Assembly (NCBI GenBank): GCA_035565775.1
Contig: DATMRW010000021.1
Span: forward strand, 558,001-622,000
Source: PRO6 sp035565775
GTDB lineage: Bacteria > Pseudomonadota > Alphaproteobacteria > Rhizobiales > Xanthobacteraceae
Length of the DNA stretch: 64,000 nucleotides
Direction: 5' to 3'
Each line of letters starts with the position of its first letter. Within the stretch, counting starts at the first letter, position 1. Below, piece after piece: positions 15,704 to 24,724 of this stretch. The translations under genes were made by a program, and so were the position numbers. Below the pieces are notes generated by a model. It ran no database searches. It saw nothing but the letters and a program-made list of their open reading frames with translations, and was not told where the DNA came from.

Positions 15704-17488
15704 TCAGCCGCCCTTGTCGTTTTTCTTGTCCTTGGCGATGGCGGCGGAAGACGGCGCTTCATCCGGCAGGCCGTTGGCGAGCTTCGCCTCGATCTTGGCC
15801 AGCTCTTCCGGCTCGGGCTTCATGTCGCGGGCGTGGGCCCACTGGAATTTGGCCTCGACCTTGCGGCCGACGCGCCAATAGGCATCGCCGAGATGGTCGT
15901 TGATGGTCGGATCTTCCGGCCGCAGGTCGATCGCCCGCTCAAGCGTCTTCACCGCTTCCTCGTACTCGCCGACGCGGTAGTGCGCCCAGCCGAGGGAGTC
16001 GACGATGTAGCCGTCATCCGGGCGCTGATCGACCGCGCGCTGGATCATCTTCATGCCTTCTTCGAGATTGATCCCCTGATCGATCCACGAATAGCCGAGA
16101 TAGTTCAGCACGTGCGGCTGATCCGGCTGCAGTTCGAGCGCCTTGCGCAGGTCCGCCTCGGCCTTCGGCCACTGCTTGGAGCGCTCCATGCAGATGCCAC
16201 GGAAATAGTAATAGACCCAGTTGGTCTTGGCGCTGTCCGTCAGCGCGTCGATCGCCTGCGTGTAGGTCTTGGCGCATTCGGCGAACTTCTTGCGGCCACG
16301 CTCGATGTTGCCGAGCGCGACGATCGCCTCGAGGTCGCGCTTGTCGCTGTCGATCACCCCATGGAGGATCTTGATCGCCTCGTCGGTGCGCTCGGTGGCG
16401 TCGAGATCGGTCGCGAGCTGAATCTGGGCGTTGCGCTTGAGCGGCGACGTATCCGGCACGCGCTCATAGACCTTGATCGCCATGTCCGGCTTCTTCACCG
16501 ATTCATAGAGATCGGCGAGCGCGAGCAGCGCCAGCGCATGGCGCGGCTGCAGATAGAGCGCGAGCTGCAGGTAGACTAGCGCCAGATCCTCGCCGCCACG
16601 ACGCGTCAGCGATGCGCCGATGCCGTAAAGCACCTCGGCGGCGCCCGCCTGCGCATTGTCGACCTGAAGCGGCAGGGCCTTCCCCGCCTTGAGCTCGCGC
16701 ATCGCTTCCACGACCAGCGGATGGCGTGCGAGCTTCTTGTCGAATGCCTCATAGACCGCAAGCGCGGCCTCCGGGCCCTTGTTGCGCGAGAGCCAGCGGC
16801 CATAGGCATCGACCACTCGCAACGCGCCGTCGTCGAGCTTGTAGGCGCGCTCGAACCGCACGCCCGCTTCCTTGGCGCGGCCGGCAGCATCGAGAATCAG
16901 GCCGGCATGCAGGTCCTTGAAGATCGGATACCATTCCGGCCCGACCAGCTTGTCGAACCCGGCGACGGCCGCGCGCGGCTCGCCCGCGCCGTAGAGCGAC
17001 CAGCCGTTGAGCAGCGCCGCAACGAGATCGGTGATCGGCCCGCGCACCGACTGCGTGATGTTGGTCTGCGCGGTCGCATAGTGCTTCTGCTTGATCGCCC
17101 GCACGCCGATCACCAGCCGCGCGACGCGGTTGGTCTTGTCGGCGGCGAGCACGCGCTCGGCCAGCGTCACCGCGCCGTCGATATCGCCCTGCGCCAGCGC
17201 CGAGATGAACGCCCGGTCGAGCAATTCCTGATTCTTCGGATCACCGCGCAAGGCGGCGCGGTAGAATGCGGCGGCAGCCACGGCGTCGCGCTTGAGGCTG
17301 GCGTGGCGGGCGGCGAGATAGCTTCCCGCCGCGGTCATCGTCTTGAGGTCCTCGCGCGTCGGGAACGCGGCATTGGTCTCGCCAGGATGGGTCGGCGGCT
17401 GGGCGGCGGCGGCCAGCGGCGCCATGACCATGGCGGCGGCGGTGGCAACAGCGGCAATCGTCAAGCGATCGAAACGTAAGGACAGCAT
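15704..17488 (-). CDS. Exported tetratricopeptide repeat protein
   Basis: A 594-residue protein with a signal peptide (SLRFDRLTIAAVATAAAMVM, then APLAAAAQP) followed by many TPR units. Examples are LYLQPRHALALLALADLYES, GVIDSDKRDLEAIVALGNIE, LELQPDQPHVLNYLGYSWID and DLRPEDPTINDHLGDAYWRV. TPR arrays of this size act as protein-protein scaffolds in the periplasm or at the inner membrane; the partner is unknown. The tail is charged (KDKKNDKGG). The start at 17488 was chosen so that the signal peptide is intact; earlier in-frame starts exist at 17506 and 17572. Confidence 0.8.
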   Translation of the reverse strand: MLSLRFDRLTIAAVATAAAMVMAPLAAAAQPPTHPGETNAAFPTREDLKTMTAAGSYLAARHASLKRDAVAAAAFYRAALRGDPKNQELLDRAFISALAQGDIDGAVTLAERVLAADKTNRVARLVIGVRAIKQKHYATAQTNITQSVRGPITDLVAALLNGWSLYGAGEPRAAVAGFDKLVGPEWYPIFKDLHAGLILDAAGRAKEAGVRFERAYKLDDGALRVVDAYGRWLSRNKGPEAALAVYEAFDKKLARHPLVVEAMRELKAGKALPLQVDNAQAGAAEVLYGIGASLTRRGGEDLALVYLQLALYLQPRHALALLALADLYESVKKPDMAIKVYERVPDTSPLKRNAQIQLATDLDATERTDEAIKILHGVIDSDKRDLEAIVALGNIERGRKKFAECAKTYTQAIDALTDSAKTNWVYYYFRGICMERSKQWPKAEADLRKALELQPDQPHVLNYLGYSWIDQGINLEEGMKMIQRAVDQRPDDGYIVDSLGWAHYRVGEYEEAVKTLERAIDLRPEDPTINDHLGDAYWRVGRKVEAKFQWAHARDMKPEPEELAKIEAKLANGLPDEAPSSAAIAKDKKNDKGG

Positions 17489-17798
17489 CAGCTCGCCTAG
17501 CTCCATGACAACAGGCAGAACGGGCTTCGGGAGAAACCGGCTTCGATCGTCAGATCGTTTCGCCGCGGCCATTCCGGGACCGGCTCAGGTCGCGCAACAT
17601 GCCGTGTTTGCCCCCGCACCGCAAGGAAATGCCACGCCACTGCCGAAGGCCCCGTAATGGACCCCAGAGAATAGCGAGCCAAGCCACTCGTTCCGTTCGG
17701 CGGCCACCGGCGGCAACCGTCCGAAGGCGCGAAAAACCAGTAGTTCTCAAAGCACGCCGACTATGGCGGCACAGTGGCCGCCGCTGCGGTCGAACGCC
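17489..17798. other. Intergenic stretch without a recognised gene
   Basis: This 310-base gap lies between the ETF-QO stop and the TPR gene start, both on the minus strand. It contains a short GGCGGC/GCCGCC inverted repeat near 17764-17781 with a TTTTT further downstream on the minus strand at about 17735, a possible weak terminator for the ETF-QO gene. I see no convincing small gene in it. Confidence 0.4.
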
Positions 17799-19460
17799 TC
17801 ACATGCCCTGATAGTTCGGGCCGCCGCCCCCCTCCGGCGGAACCCACGTGATATTGCCGTTCGGGTCCTTGATGTCGCAGGTCTTGCAGTGGACGCAGTT
17901 CTGCGCGTTGATGACGAAACGCGGCTCGCTTTGCTCATCGACCCACTCATAGACCCCCGCCGGGCAGTAACGATTCGACGGGCCGGCATAAACGTCGTGC
18001 TCGGAGGTCTTTTGCAGATTCATGTCCGCAACCTTGAGATGAACCGGCTGGTCCTCCTCATGGTTGGTGTTGGACAGAAACACCGACGACAGGCGGTCGA
18101 AGGTCAGCTTTCCGTCCGGCTTCATGGCGGGCCTCGGCTGGTGCGCGCTGGCCGGATCAAGCGTCGCACGGTCGGGCTTGCCGTGCGACTGGGTGCCGAA
18201 CAGCGAGAAGCCGAACAGCGTGTTGGTCCACATGTCGAGGCCGCCGAGACCGACGCCGATCAGAGTGCCGAACTTCGACCACAGCGGCTTGACGTTGCGC
18301 ACCTTGTGCAGATCCTGGCCGACCGCCGAGCCGCGCCAGGCGTTTTCATACTCGATCAATTCATCGTTAGACCGGCCTGCCGCGAGCGCCGCAGCGAGAT
18401 GTTCGGCCGCCAGCATGCCGGTGCCCATGGCGTTGTGGACGCCCTTGATGCGCGGCACGTTGACGAAGCCCGCGGCGCAACCGATCAGCGCACCGCCGGG
18501 GAACGAGAGCTTCGGCACCGACTGATAGCCGCCCTCGGTGATCGCGCGCGCGCCGTAGGACAGCCGCTTGCCACCCTCGAACACCGTGCGGATCGAGGGA
18601 TGCGTCTTGAAGCGCTGAAACTCCTCGAACGGCGACAGGTACGGGTCGCTGTAGTTGAGGTGCACGACGAAGCCGACGGCCACGAGGTTGTCGCCGTAGT
18701 GATAGAGGAATGAGCCGCCGCCGGTGGAATTGTTGAGCGGCCAGCCGAACGAGTGCTGGATCAGCCCCTTCTGATGTTTGGCAGGATCGATCTGCCAGAC
18801 TTCCTTGAGGCCGATGCCGAATTTGCCGGGCTCGGAATTCGCGTCGAGCGCGTATTTGGCAATCAGCTGCTTGGTCAGGCTGCCGCGCGCGCCTTCCGCG
18901 AACAGGGTGTAACGGCCATGCAACTCCATGCCGCGGGTGAACGACGATTTCGGTTCGCCGTCGCGGCCGATGCCCATGTCGCCGGTGGCGATGCCGCGCA
19001 CCTCGCCGTTCTCGCCGTAGACCACTTCGGTCGCGGCGAATCCCGGATAGATCTCGACGCCGAGCGCCTCGGCCTGCGGTGCGAGCCAGCGGCAGACATC
19101 GCCGAGCGAGCCGATGTAGCAGTGATGATTGTTCATCAGCGGCGGCATCAGGAAGTTCGGCAGCCGGATCGCGCTCGACCCGGTCATCCAGAAGAATCGG
19201 TCGTCCTTGACCTGCGTCGTCAGCGGACAATCAGCGTCGTCGCGCCAGTTCGGAATCAGCTTGTCGAGCGAAACCGGATCGATCACTGCGCCCGAAAGGA
19301 TATGCGCGCCGACCTCCGAGCCCTTCTCCACCACGACGACGGAGAGTTCGGGATTGAGCTGCTTCAGCCGGATCGCGGCTGCAAGACCGGACGGACCGGC
19401 ACCGACAATCACAACGTCGAATTCCATGGAGTCGCGGGGCGGCAGCTCTTCGGTGCTCAT
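17799..19460 (-). CDS. Electron transfer flavoprotein-ubiquinone oxidoreductase
   Basis: A 553-residue membrane-associated flavo-iron-sulfur enzyme. It passes electrons from ETF (fatty acid and amino acid oxidation) to ubiquinone. The FAD-binding fold starts VVIVGAGPSGLAAAIRLKQL; the family signature HILSGAVIDP follows; the C-terminal ferredoxin-like domain carries four Fe-S cysteines (NRYCPAGVYEW and NAQNCVHCKTCDIKDPNG). The length is typical (~550). No etfAB is adjacent. It is divergent from the uracil-DNA glycosylase across 239 bases. Confidence 0.95.
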   Translation of the reverse strand: MSTEELPPRDSMEFDVVIVGAGPSGLAAAIRLKQLNPELSVVVVEKGSEVGAHILSGAVIDPVSLDKLIPNWRDDADCPLTTQVKDDRFFWMTGSSAIRLPNFLMPPLMNNHHCYIGSLGDVCRWLAPQAEALGVEIYPGFAATEVVYGENGEVRGIATGDMGIGRDGEPKSSFTRGMELHGRYTLFAEGARGSLTKQLIAKYALDANSEPGKFGIGLKEVWQIDPAKHQKGLIQHSFGWPLNNSTGGGSFLYHYGDNLVAVGFVVHLNYSDPYLSPFEEFQRFKTHPSIRTVFEGGKRLSYGARAITEGGYQSVPKLSFPGGALIGCAAGFVNVPRIKGVHNAMGTGMLAAEHLAAALAAGRSNDELIEYENAWRGSAVGQDLHKVRNVKPLWSKFGTLIGVGLGGLDMWTNTLFGFSLFGTQSHGKPDRATLDPASAHQPRPAMKPDGKLTFDRLSSVFLSNTNHEEDQPVHLKVADMNLQKTSEHDVYAGPSNRYCPAGVYEWVDEQSEPRFVINAQNCVHCKTCDIKDPNGNITWVPPEGGGGPNYQGM

Positions 19461-19699
19461 TTGATCGTCTCACGCGGTTTCAGAATGCCTCTAATTCCCT
19501 ACTCTTGTTCCTGATTTTTGCAGTGTTCACAAGCCCCTGCAAACGGAACACGGGGGTATCGCGGGCGGCGACGCGCCCCAGGGCCGTGGGCACGCGATGG
19601 CGGCAACTGCCGATCAGGCGGTACAATTGTCGAACGGGAGGGTGATATCTCGCCCGCGATGGCCTATCTTCGAGGCCGTGCCATCTACTCCCCAACCAT

Positions 19700-20557
19700 A
19701 TGCCCATCGCCTTGATGACGACCGAACGCCCGCCGACCCCGCATGAACTGCTGACCTTCTATCTGGAGGCCGGCGTCGATTGCGCGTTGGACGACGAGGC
19801 GGTTGACCGGCTCGCCGCCAGCGACGCGCGCACCGTCGCCCCACCGCTGGCGCCGGCCGCGCAGGCCCCGGCGGCAATGGGGAGCGCGCCGCCGCCTGCG
19901 GCACCGGCATTTCTGCCATCCGCGCCGCCGCCGCCAGAGGTCGCTATCGGCTCGGCCGTTGAGGCGGCGCGCAGCGCTGCCACGCTTGACCAGCTTCGCG
20001 CCGCGATCGAGGCCTTTGAGGGCTGCGCCCTGAAAACCACCGCCACGCAGGCGGTGTTCGCCGACGGCAATCCAGAGGCGCGGGTGATGTTCGTCGGCGA
20101 AGCGCCGGGCCGCGAGGAGGATCTCGAAGGGCGTCCCTTCATCGGCCGCGCCGGCAAACTGCTCGACCGGATGATGGCGGCGATCGGCCTCGATCGCACC
20201 AACGCCTATATTGCCAACATCATTCCGTGGCGGCCGCCGGGCAATCGCGACCCCGCCCCGCACGAAACCCAGATCTGCCTGCCTTTCATCAAGCGGCACA
20301 TCGAGCTCGTCAATCCGGCGGTCATCGTCTGCCTTGGCAAGCCCTCGACGCAGGCGCTGCTCAACGTCAATGAAGGCATCATCCGCACCCGCGGCAGGTG
20401 GTTCGACTACGACACAGGCTCGGCAACGATCCGGGCGATGCCGACCTTCCACCCGGCCTATCTCTTGCGCCAGCCGATGTCGAAACGCCAGTCGTGGCAG
20501 GACTTTCGCGCCATCGCCAAGGCGCTGGCGGAGGTCGGCGACAAGCCGGGCGCTTAA
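19700..20557 (+). CDS. Family 4-like uracil-DNA glycosylase
   Basis: A 285-residue protein that should excise uracil from DNA. The N-terminal ~100 residues are Ala/Pro-rich and probably a flexible linker. The catalytic domain has motif A GEAPGREEDLEGRPFIGRAG, the IIPWRPPGNRDP segment and motif B TFHPAYLLR. Canonical family 4 enzymes hold a 4Fe-4S cluster with four Cys. Here only two equivalents remain (EGCALK and TQICLPF); the CxxC first Cys and the Cys before RPPGN (Trp here) are missing. So it belongs to a divergent, probably cluster-less branch. The stop shares TTAA with the convergent GT39 gene. Confidence 0.82.
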   Translation: MPIALMTTERPPTPHELLTFYLEAGVDCALDDEAVDRLAASDARTVAPPLAPAAQAPAAMGSAPPPAAPAFLPSAPPPPEVAIGSAVEAARSAATLDQLRAAIEAFEGCALKTTATQAVFADGNPEARVMFVGEAPGREEDLEGRPFIGRAGKLLDRMMAAIGLDRTNAYIANIIPWRPPGNRDPAPHETQICLPFIKRHIELVNPAVIVCLGKPSTQALLNVNEGIIRTRGRWFDYDTGSATIRAMPTFHPAYLLRQPMSKRQSWQDFRAIAKALAEVGDKPGA

Positions 20558-22092
20558 GGTTTGTCGGGGGCGCCCGCCGGGCGCAGGATCGCCCAGCCGA
20601 TGCGCAGCGGCGGCAGCCGGCCATCAACCAGCCGGTCGAACAAGCGCGGCAGTTCGGCGATCAGCCCCGGATAGCGCGCGGCAATCTCCGGCGGCGGCGC
20701 GCCGACCGTATCGGTCGCCCGCCAGACCACGACGCCGCCCTTCTGAACGATGTCCTCGCGGCTCAGCCACGGCGTGCGCTCCGGCGTCGCATCGAGCAGC
20801 ACCCGCGGGCGCGACGGCGCCGCCATGCCGATCAGCATCGCCAGTTGCGGATCGCCCGCGACGAGCGGCAGGGGCTGTCCGGTGCGGCGCTCAAAATTCT
20901 CGCCGAAGAATTTGCCGATGGCGCGCGCCGGCAGTGAGGTTTCGAGCTCGCGCCCGCCCGTCCAGGGGTGCACGAGCGCGACCACGACCACGGCAATCGC
21001 CGGCGCAGCGACAGCCGCGATCCAGACCGTGCGGAGCACCGCCGGCCGGCGCAGGCGCACGACATCACCCATCAGGACGACCGCCGCGAGCCCGGCCATG
21101 ATCAGCAGCGTGCCCGCGCCGACGACCCCGCTATCGCCGCGCAATTGCGCAACCAGCGTGCCCGCCAGCGGCGGCACGATGGCGAAGAACAGCACGAAGC
21201 GGCGGGCGAACGGCGCGATGCCGGAGCGCTCGATCGCCGGCGCCTTTCGGTCCGTCTCCGGGCCCGCGCGCAGCTTCGTCGCGATCACGAGAATCACAAG
21301 GCCGGCCAGCCCCGCGCCGACGATAGCAAGCGTCCACCCCCACTGCGTCAGCAGCGGGCGGATTTTTGGCAGGCTCTGCAGCGCCACCATTTGCGGCCAG
21401 CCGAGCACGAGCGTCCCGGTGCGCGCCTGCCAGACCAGATAGGGCAGCGCCAGCGCCGCAATGACGATCAGCGCCAGCAGCGGGTCGATCGACGCCAGCG
21501 CCCGCCGCCCGTGGCGGGTCGCCACCGCGAACAGGACCACCAGCGCGAGCAGACAGCCTGCCGCCGACGTCGCCAGCGCCAAAAGCCCGGCGATGATCGA
21601 GAGCGCAAACCACGCATTGCGACGGCCCTGCCCGATCACCCGCCAGACCATCAGGAGAAGCAGCGCCCAGAGTGGCATCGCGAGCTGATCGGGACCGAAG
21701 GCCACCGCGGAAAAGCTGAAATAGCTGATCGTCGCGGTCAGCAGCACCGCGAGAACGGCATGCGGGGGGCCGACGATCTGCCGGGCGAGCGAGAACACCG
21801 CCCAGTAGCCCGCGATGACGCAAAGCTGCGCCAGCACATAGACGCCAATGATGTGCCCGCCCGCGAGCCGGAAAGCGATATCCGCGAGCCAGAACGCCAG
21901 CGGCGGCCCGGCCGCGATGCCAACCTGATACTCCCGGCCGAAGTTGAGAACCTGCGCGACATCGCCCGGCGGGCTGCCATAGGCGATCATCGGCACCGCC
22001 ACCCACAGCGCACATTGCGCCAGCGCCACGATCCAGAACATCAGCCTCGGGCGGGCGCGGATCAGCTCAACGGTGAGGGAGGTGAAGCGCAT
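20554..22092 (-). CDS. GT39/ArnT-like integral membrane glycosyltransferase
   Basis: A 512-residue polytopic protein with about ten transmembrane segments followed by a ~110-residue soluble C-terminal part. The pattern fits the PMT_2/ArnT superfamily of polyprenyl-phosphate-sugar-dependent transferases: N-terminal TM, an acidic loop, then PPLAFWLADIAFRLAGGH and FSAVAFGPDQLAMPLWALLLL. These enzymes move a sugar from a lipid carrier onto lipid A or other acceptors at the periplasmic face. Acceptor and donor are unknown. The ATG lacks a clear ribosome site. Its last bases overlap the stop of the glycosylase gene on the other strand. Confidence 0.75.
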   Translation of the reverse strand: MRFTSLTVELIRARPRLMFWIVALAQCALWVAVPMIAYGSPPGDVAQVLNFGREYQVGIAAGPPLAFWLADIAFRLAGGHIIGVYVLAQLCVIAGYWAVFSLARQIVGPPHAVLAVLLTATISYFSFSAVAFGPDQLAMPLWALLLLMVWRVIGQGRRNAWFALSIIAGLLALATSAAGCLLALVVLFAVATRHGRRALASIDPLLALIVIAALALPYLVWQARTGTLVLGWPQMVALQSLPKIRPLLTQWGWTLAIVGAGLAGLVILVIATKLRAGPETDRKAPAIERSGIAPFARRFVLFFAIVPPLAGTLVAQLRGDSGVVGAGTLLIMAGLAAVVLMGDVVRLRRPAVLRTVWIAAVAAPAIAVVVVALVHPWTGGRELETSLPARAIGKFFGENFERRTGQPLPLVAGDPQLAMLIGMAAPSRPRVLLDATPERTPWLSREDIVQKGGVVVWRATDTVGAPPPEIAARYPGLIAELPRLFDRLVDGRLPPLRIGWAILRPAGAPDKP

Positions 22093-22331
22093 GGAGGCCC
22101 GAAAGTGAGCGGAAGCTGGATCCTGATATCCCGCCGATGATGCTGCGACCGAGACAATGGAGGTGACAGTCCTCTGCTAGATACCTGCCTGACGCCCGAT
22201 GCACAAATGGTCGGCGCTGAAAGACCTGACGGTCCAAAAATATTTGGTGGGCAAAAGGGTGGCAATCAGCCCGGTACGCACTGCCCGGCGCGCGCTCTGC
22301 GGCCACTGCGGCAAAGCGCGCCTCAAGCGGG

Positions 22332-23096
22332 TCAGATCGGTTCGAGATCGGCCCCCTCCACCACCAAAAATTCGGTTTGCCTGAGCTGCACGCCGCCGGC
22401 CTCGATCCGCAGCGACTGGTGCTTGAGATAGGCCGCGGCGACCGGCGCGAATGCCTGGCGGTGATGCACCGTCGGCCCCAGACGGTCGAGCGTCGCGAGA
22501 TGGGCCGGCACGCCGTAGCCCATATGCTGCTCAAAGCCGTAATCGGGGAAAATGCGGCCGAGCTCGCACATCATCCTGTCGCGAGTGACCTTGGCGACGA
22601 TCGCGGCCGCCGCGATCGACAGGACCTTGGCATCGCCGCCGATCACCGGCTCGCACGTGCAGGCGATGTCGAGGCGATCGCGGCCATCGACCAATACGTG
22701 GCGCGGCGCATGCGGGAGCGATTCGACCGCACGCCGCAGCGCCCAGAGCGAAGCCTGCAGAATATTGTCGCGGGCGATCCGAGCGGGTGAGGCCGAGACC
22801 ACGGCGACGCTCGCGGTGGCGCAGATCTCCTCGAACAGTGCCTCGCGTTTCGCCTTGGTCAGGCGCTTGGAGTCGTCGATGCCGTCGGGAATGTTGTCGG
22901 GATCGAGAATCACCGCTGCCGCAACCACGGGCCCTGCGAGCGGCCCGCGGCCGACCTCGTCGCAGCCGGCGACAGGCCAGATGCCCTGCGCGCGCAGGGC
23001 CGCCTCGCGGCTGAAATCGATCTGGGCGGCAGCCGGGGCAGCGCGCCGCGCCGCGGGAACCTTGCGGGCCGCCTTTGGGGTGGGTTCGCGAATCAT
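22332..23096 (-). CDS. rnhB: Ribonuclease HII
   Basis: A 254-residue endonuclease that cuts RNA in RNA-DNA hybrids and starts ribonucleotide excision. The active-site signature is PVAGCDEVGRGPLAGPVVAA, with further acidic residues in IDDSKRLTKAKRE and VLVDGRDRLD. The N-terminal ~35 residues are a basic Ala/Pro-rich extension beyond the usual ~210-residue core. The ATG at 23096 was chosen; upstream frame to 23189 is unlikely to be translated. Often paired with ccrM in rhizobia, but ccrM lies about 5 kb away here. Confidence 0.93.
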   Translation of the reverse strand: MIREPTPKAARKVPAARRAAPAAAQIDFSREAALRAQGIWPVAGCDEVGRGPLAGPVVAAAVILDPDNIPDGIDDSKRLTKAKREALFEEICATASVAVVSASPARIARDNILQASLWALRRAVESLPHAPRHVLVDGRDRLDIACTCEPVIGGDAKVLSIAAAAIVAKVTRDRMMCELGRIFPDYGFEQHMGYGVPAHLATLDRLGPTVHHRQAFAPVAAAYLKHQSLRIEAGGVQLRQTEFLVVEGADLEPI

Positions 23097-23154
23097 GCGG
23101 CGATGCTGAGCGCAGCGGGCGGCGCAGGCAACTGCCTTGTCGCGATTGCACCCG

Positions 23155-23682
23155 CTATTCAGCCACCGGGTGGCGCGCGTAACCGACAAACACCCGGCGC
23201 AGGCCGCGCTCGCCCGTCATGACGTCCCTCACCGCTGTCATGCCGAGCCGCGTCAGCACCGCGACCGAGCCGATATTGTCCGGCGAGGCGAGCGCCAGCA
23301 CGCGGCTGCGCTTCAAGGCCCGGAACCCTAGTTCCATCTGCGCTGTGCCGATCTCGCGCGCAAAGCCTTTGCCCCACGCGGCGCGCGCCAGCATGAAGCC
23401 AAGCTCGACGTCGTCCGCGCCGAGCGCGTCGCACGGGTTGAGGCCGGCAAATCCGATCACCTGCCCGCTTGCGGTCTCGACCAGCGTGCCCATGCCGACC
23501 GGGCCGCCGGAAAAGTTGAAACGGGTGCGAATGAAACCCTCGGCATCCGCGCGAGCCATCGCCGCACCGGCAAAGGCATGGCGCATCACCTCGGCGTCTC
23601 CGAGCACGGCCTCGCACAGCGGCGCGATGTCAGCCACGCGCGCGGCCCGCAGGGTGAGACGCTCGGTCTTTAAAATGTCCAA
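23155..23682 (-). CDS. GNAT family N-acetyltransferase
   Basis: A 175-residue RimJ/RimL-like acetyltransferase. It starts LDILKTERLTLRAARVADIA, typical of the group, and contains the acetyl-CoA-binding region GFMLARAAWGKGFAREI plus SPDNIGSVAVLTRLGM. RimJ/RimL relatives acetylate N-terminal amino groups of ribosomal proteins; the substrate here is unknown. The TTG at 23682 is selected because AAGGAACAGCCG precedes it and gives the family N-terminus; a longer frame reaches 23892 but overlaps the divergent SMR gene start. Confidence 0.8.
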   Translation of the reverse strand: MDILKTERLTLRAARVADIAPLCEAVLGDAEVMRHAFAGAAMARADAEGFIRTRFNFSGGPVGMGTLVETASGQVIGFAGLNPCDALGADDVELGFMLARAAWGKGFAREIGTAQMELGFRALKRSRVLALASPDNIGSVAVLTRLGMTAVRDVMTGERGLRRVFVGYARHPVAE

Positions 23683-23824
23683 CGGCTGTTCCTTATGCCT
23701 TGCCCGTATGCCCGCCCTGTCGCCGCCGCGACGATCAGCAAAACGATAAGACCTGCCGGCTAGGATGCCAAACGCGATGCTGCATCGCGCGGCGGCAGGC
23801 GCAACCCGACCGGAGAGCAACCGA

Positions 23825-24166
23825 ATGATCGGATCGAACATCAATCCCTGGACCCTCTTGGCCGCCTGCATCGCGATCGAAGTCACCGCCACGACGCTGC
23901 TGACGAAATCCGAAGGCTTTGCCCGGCCGCTCTATGGCGTTCTGTCGATCCTGCTCTTCGGCGCCTGCTTCTGGCTGCTCGCCAGCGTGCTGACAAAAAT
24001 CCCGGTCGGGATCGCCTATGCCATCTGGTCCGGCGCGGGCATCGCGGCGATCTCACTGATCGGCTGGGCCGTGCTGCGCCAGCCGCTGACGATGACGCAA
24101 GGCGGCTTCATCGCCCTGATCGTCGTCGGCGCCGTCGGCCTCAATCTTTCGACGCACGTCAACTGA
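23825..24166 (+). CDS. Small multidrug resistance (SMR/EmrE-like) transporter
   Basis: A 113-residue inner membrane protein with four transmembrane helices. TM1 carries the essential Glu (AACIAIEVTATTLL), and TM3 has PVGIAYAIWSGAGIAAISLIG, the SMR signature. These act as antiparallel dimers exchanging protons for quaternary cations or guanidinium. EmrE/QacE-type and guanidinium-type cannot be separated here. GGAGAGCAACCGA gives a good ribosome site at this ATG. No guanidine riboswitch pattern was seen upstream. Confidence 0.88.
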   Translation: MIGSNINPWTLLAACIAIEVTATTLLTKSEGFARPLYGVLSILLFGACFWLLASVLTKIPVGIAYAIWSGAGIAAISLIGWAVLRQPLTMTQGGFIALIVVGAVGLNLSTHVN

Positions 24167-24247
24167 GGCTGCTAGCGCCTCTGCTGCAACCGCTGCTGCA
24201 AATCGCCGCTACCGCGCACAGACGAGCAGCGCGCGAGCATCGACTTT

Positions 24248-24691
24248 TCAGTCCGGAAGGCTGAGACGGCCATCCGCGCCAACCACGATACCGGGGGCGA
24301 CGACGACCTCCCAGACGTGACCGTCGGGATCGGCGAAATAGCCTGCATAGCCGCCGTAATGCGTAGCCTCGGCAACCCGCAAAAGCCTTGCCCCGCCGCT
24401 TTGCGCAAAGGCCAGCACCTCGTTGACCTCGGCCTCTGAGTTGCAATTCCAGGCAAGCGTGGCACCCAAAAATTCCTGCGCGCTGCGCCCGCCGGAAAGA
24501 CCAGCCTCGCCGGCCAGCTTTGCCCATGGATAGAGCGCGAGGACCGAGCCGCCGGTGTCGAAGAATGCGACTTCCTCGCCGCTCGCCTTGAATTTTCGCT
24601 CAAAGCCGAGGCGCTCATAGAACGCGATGCTGCATGCGACATCGGCAACGCCAAGCGTTATCACCGTCAGTCGCGCCACGCGTTTCGTCAT
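24248..24691 (-). CDS. VOC (glyoxalase/bleomycin-resistance fold) family protein
   Basis: A 147-residue vicinal-oxygen-chelate fold protein with paired beta-alpha-beta modules: TVITLGVADVACSIAFYERL in the first, and ATHYGGYAGYFADPDGHVWE in the second, the latter with the usual FxDPDGH-WE end. Metal ligands would be His/Glu in these strands. Substrate is unknown. GAGGAGAGACG before the ATG is a strong ribosome site. It lies 33 bases downstream of the radical SAM gene stop on the same strand. Confidence 0.8.
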   Translation of the reverse strand: MTKRVARLTVITLGVADVACSIAFYERLGFERKFKASGEEVAFFDTGGSVLALYPWAKLAGEAGLSGGRSAQEFLGATLAWNCNSEAEVNEVLAFAQSGGARLLRVAEATHYGGYAGYFADPDGHVWEVVVAPGIVVGADGRLSLPD

Positions 24692-24724
24692 CGTCTCTCC
24701 TCGCTGAATCTTATGGCCTGAAGA

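Noticed and set aside
23690..23824. Possible mini-ykkC (guanidine) riboswitch before the SMR transporter
   Set aside because: ACGA-type loops occur, but the paired hairpin pattern with conserved GGGACGAC-like elements is absent.
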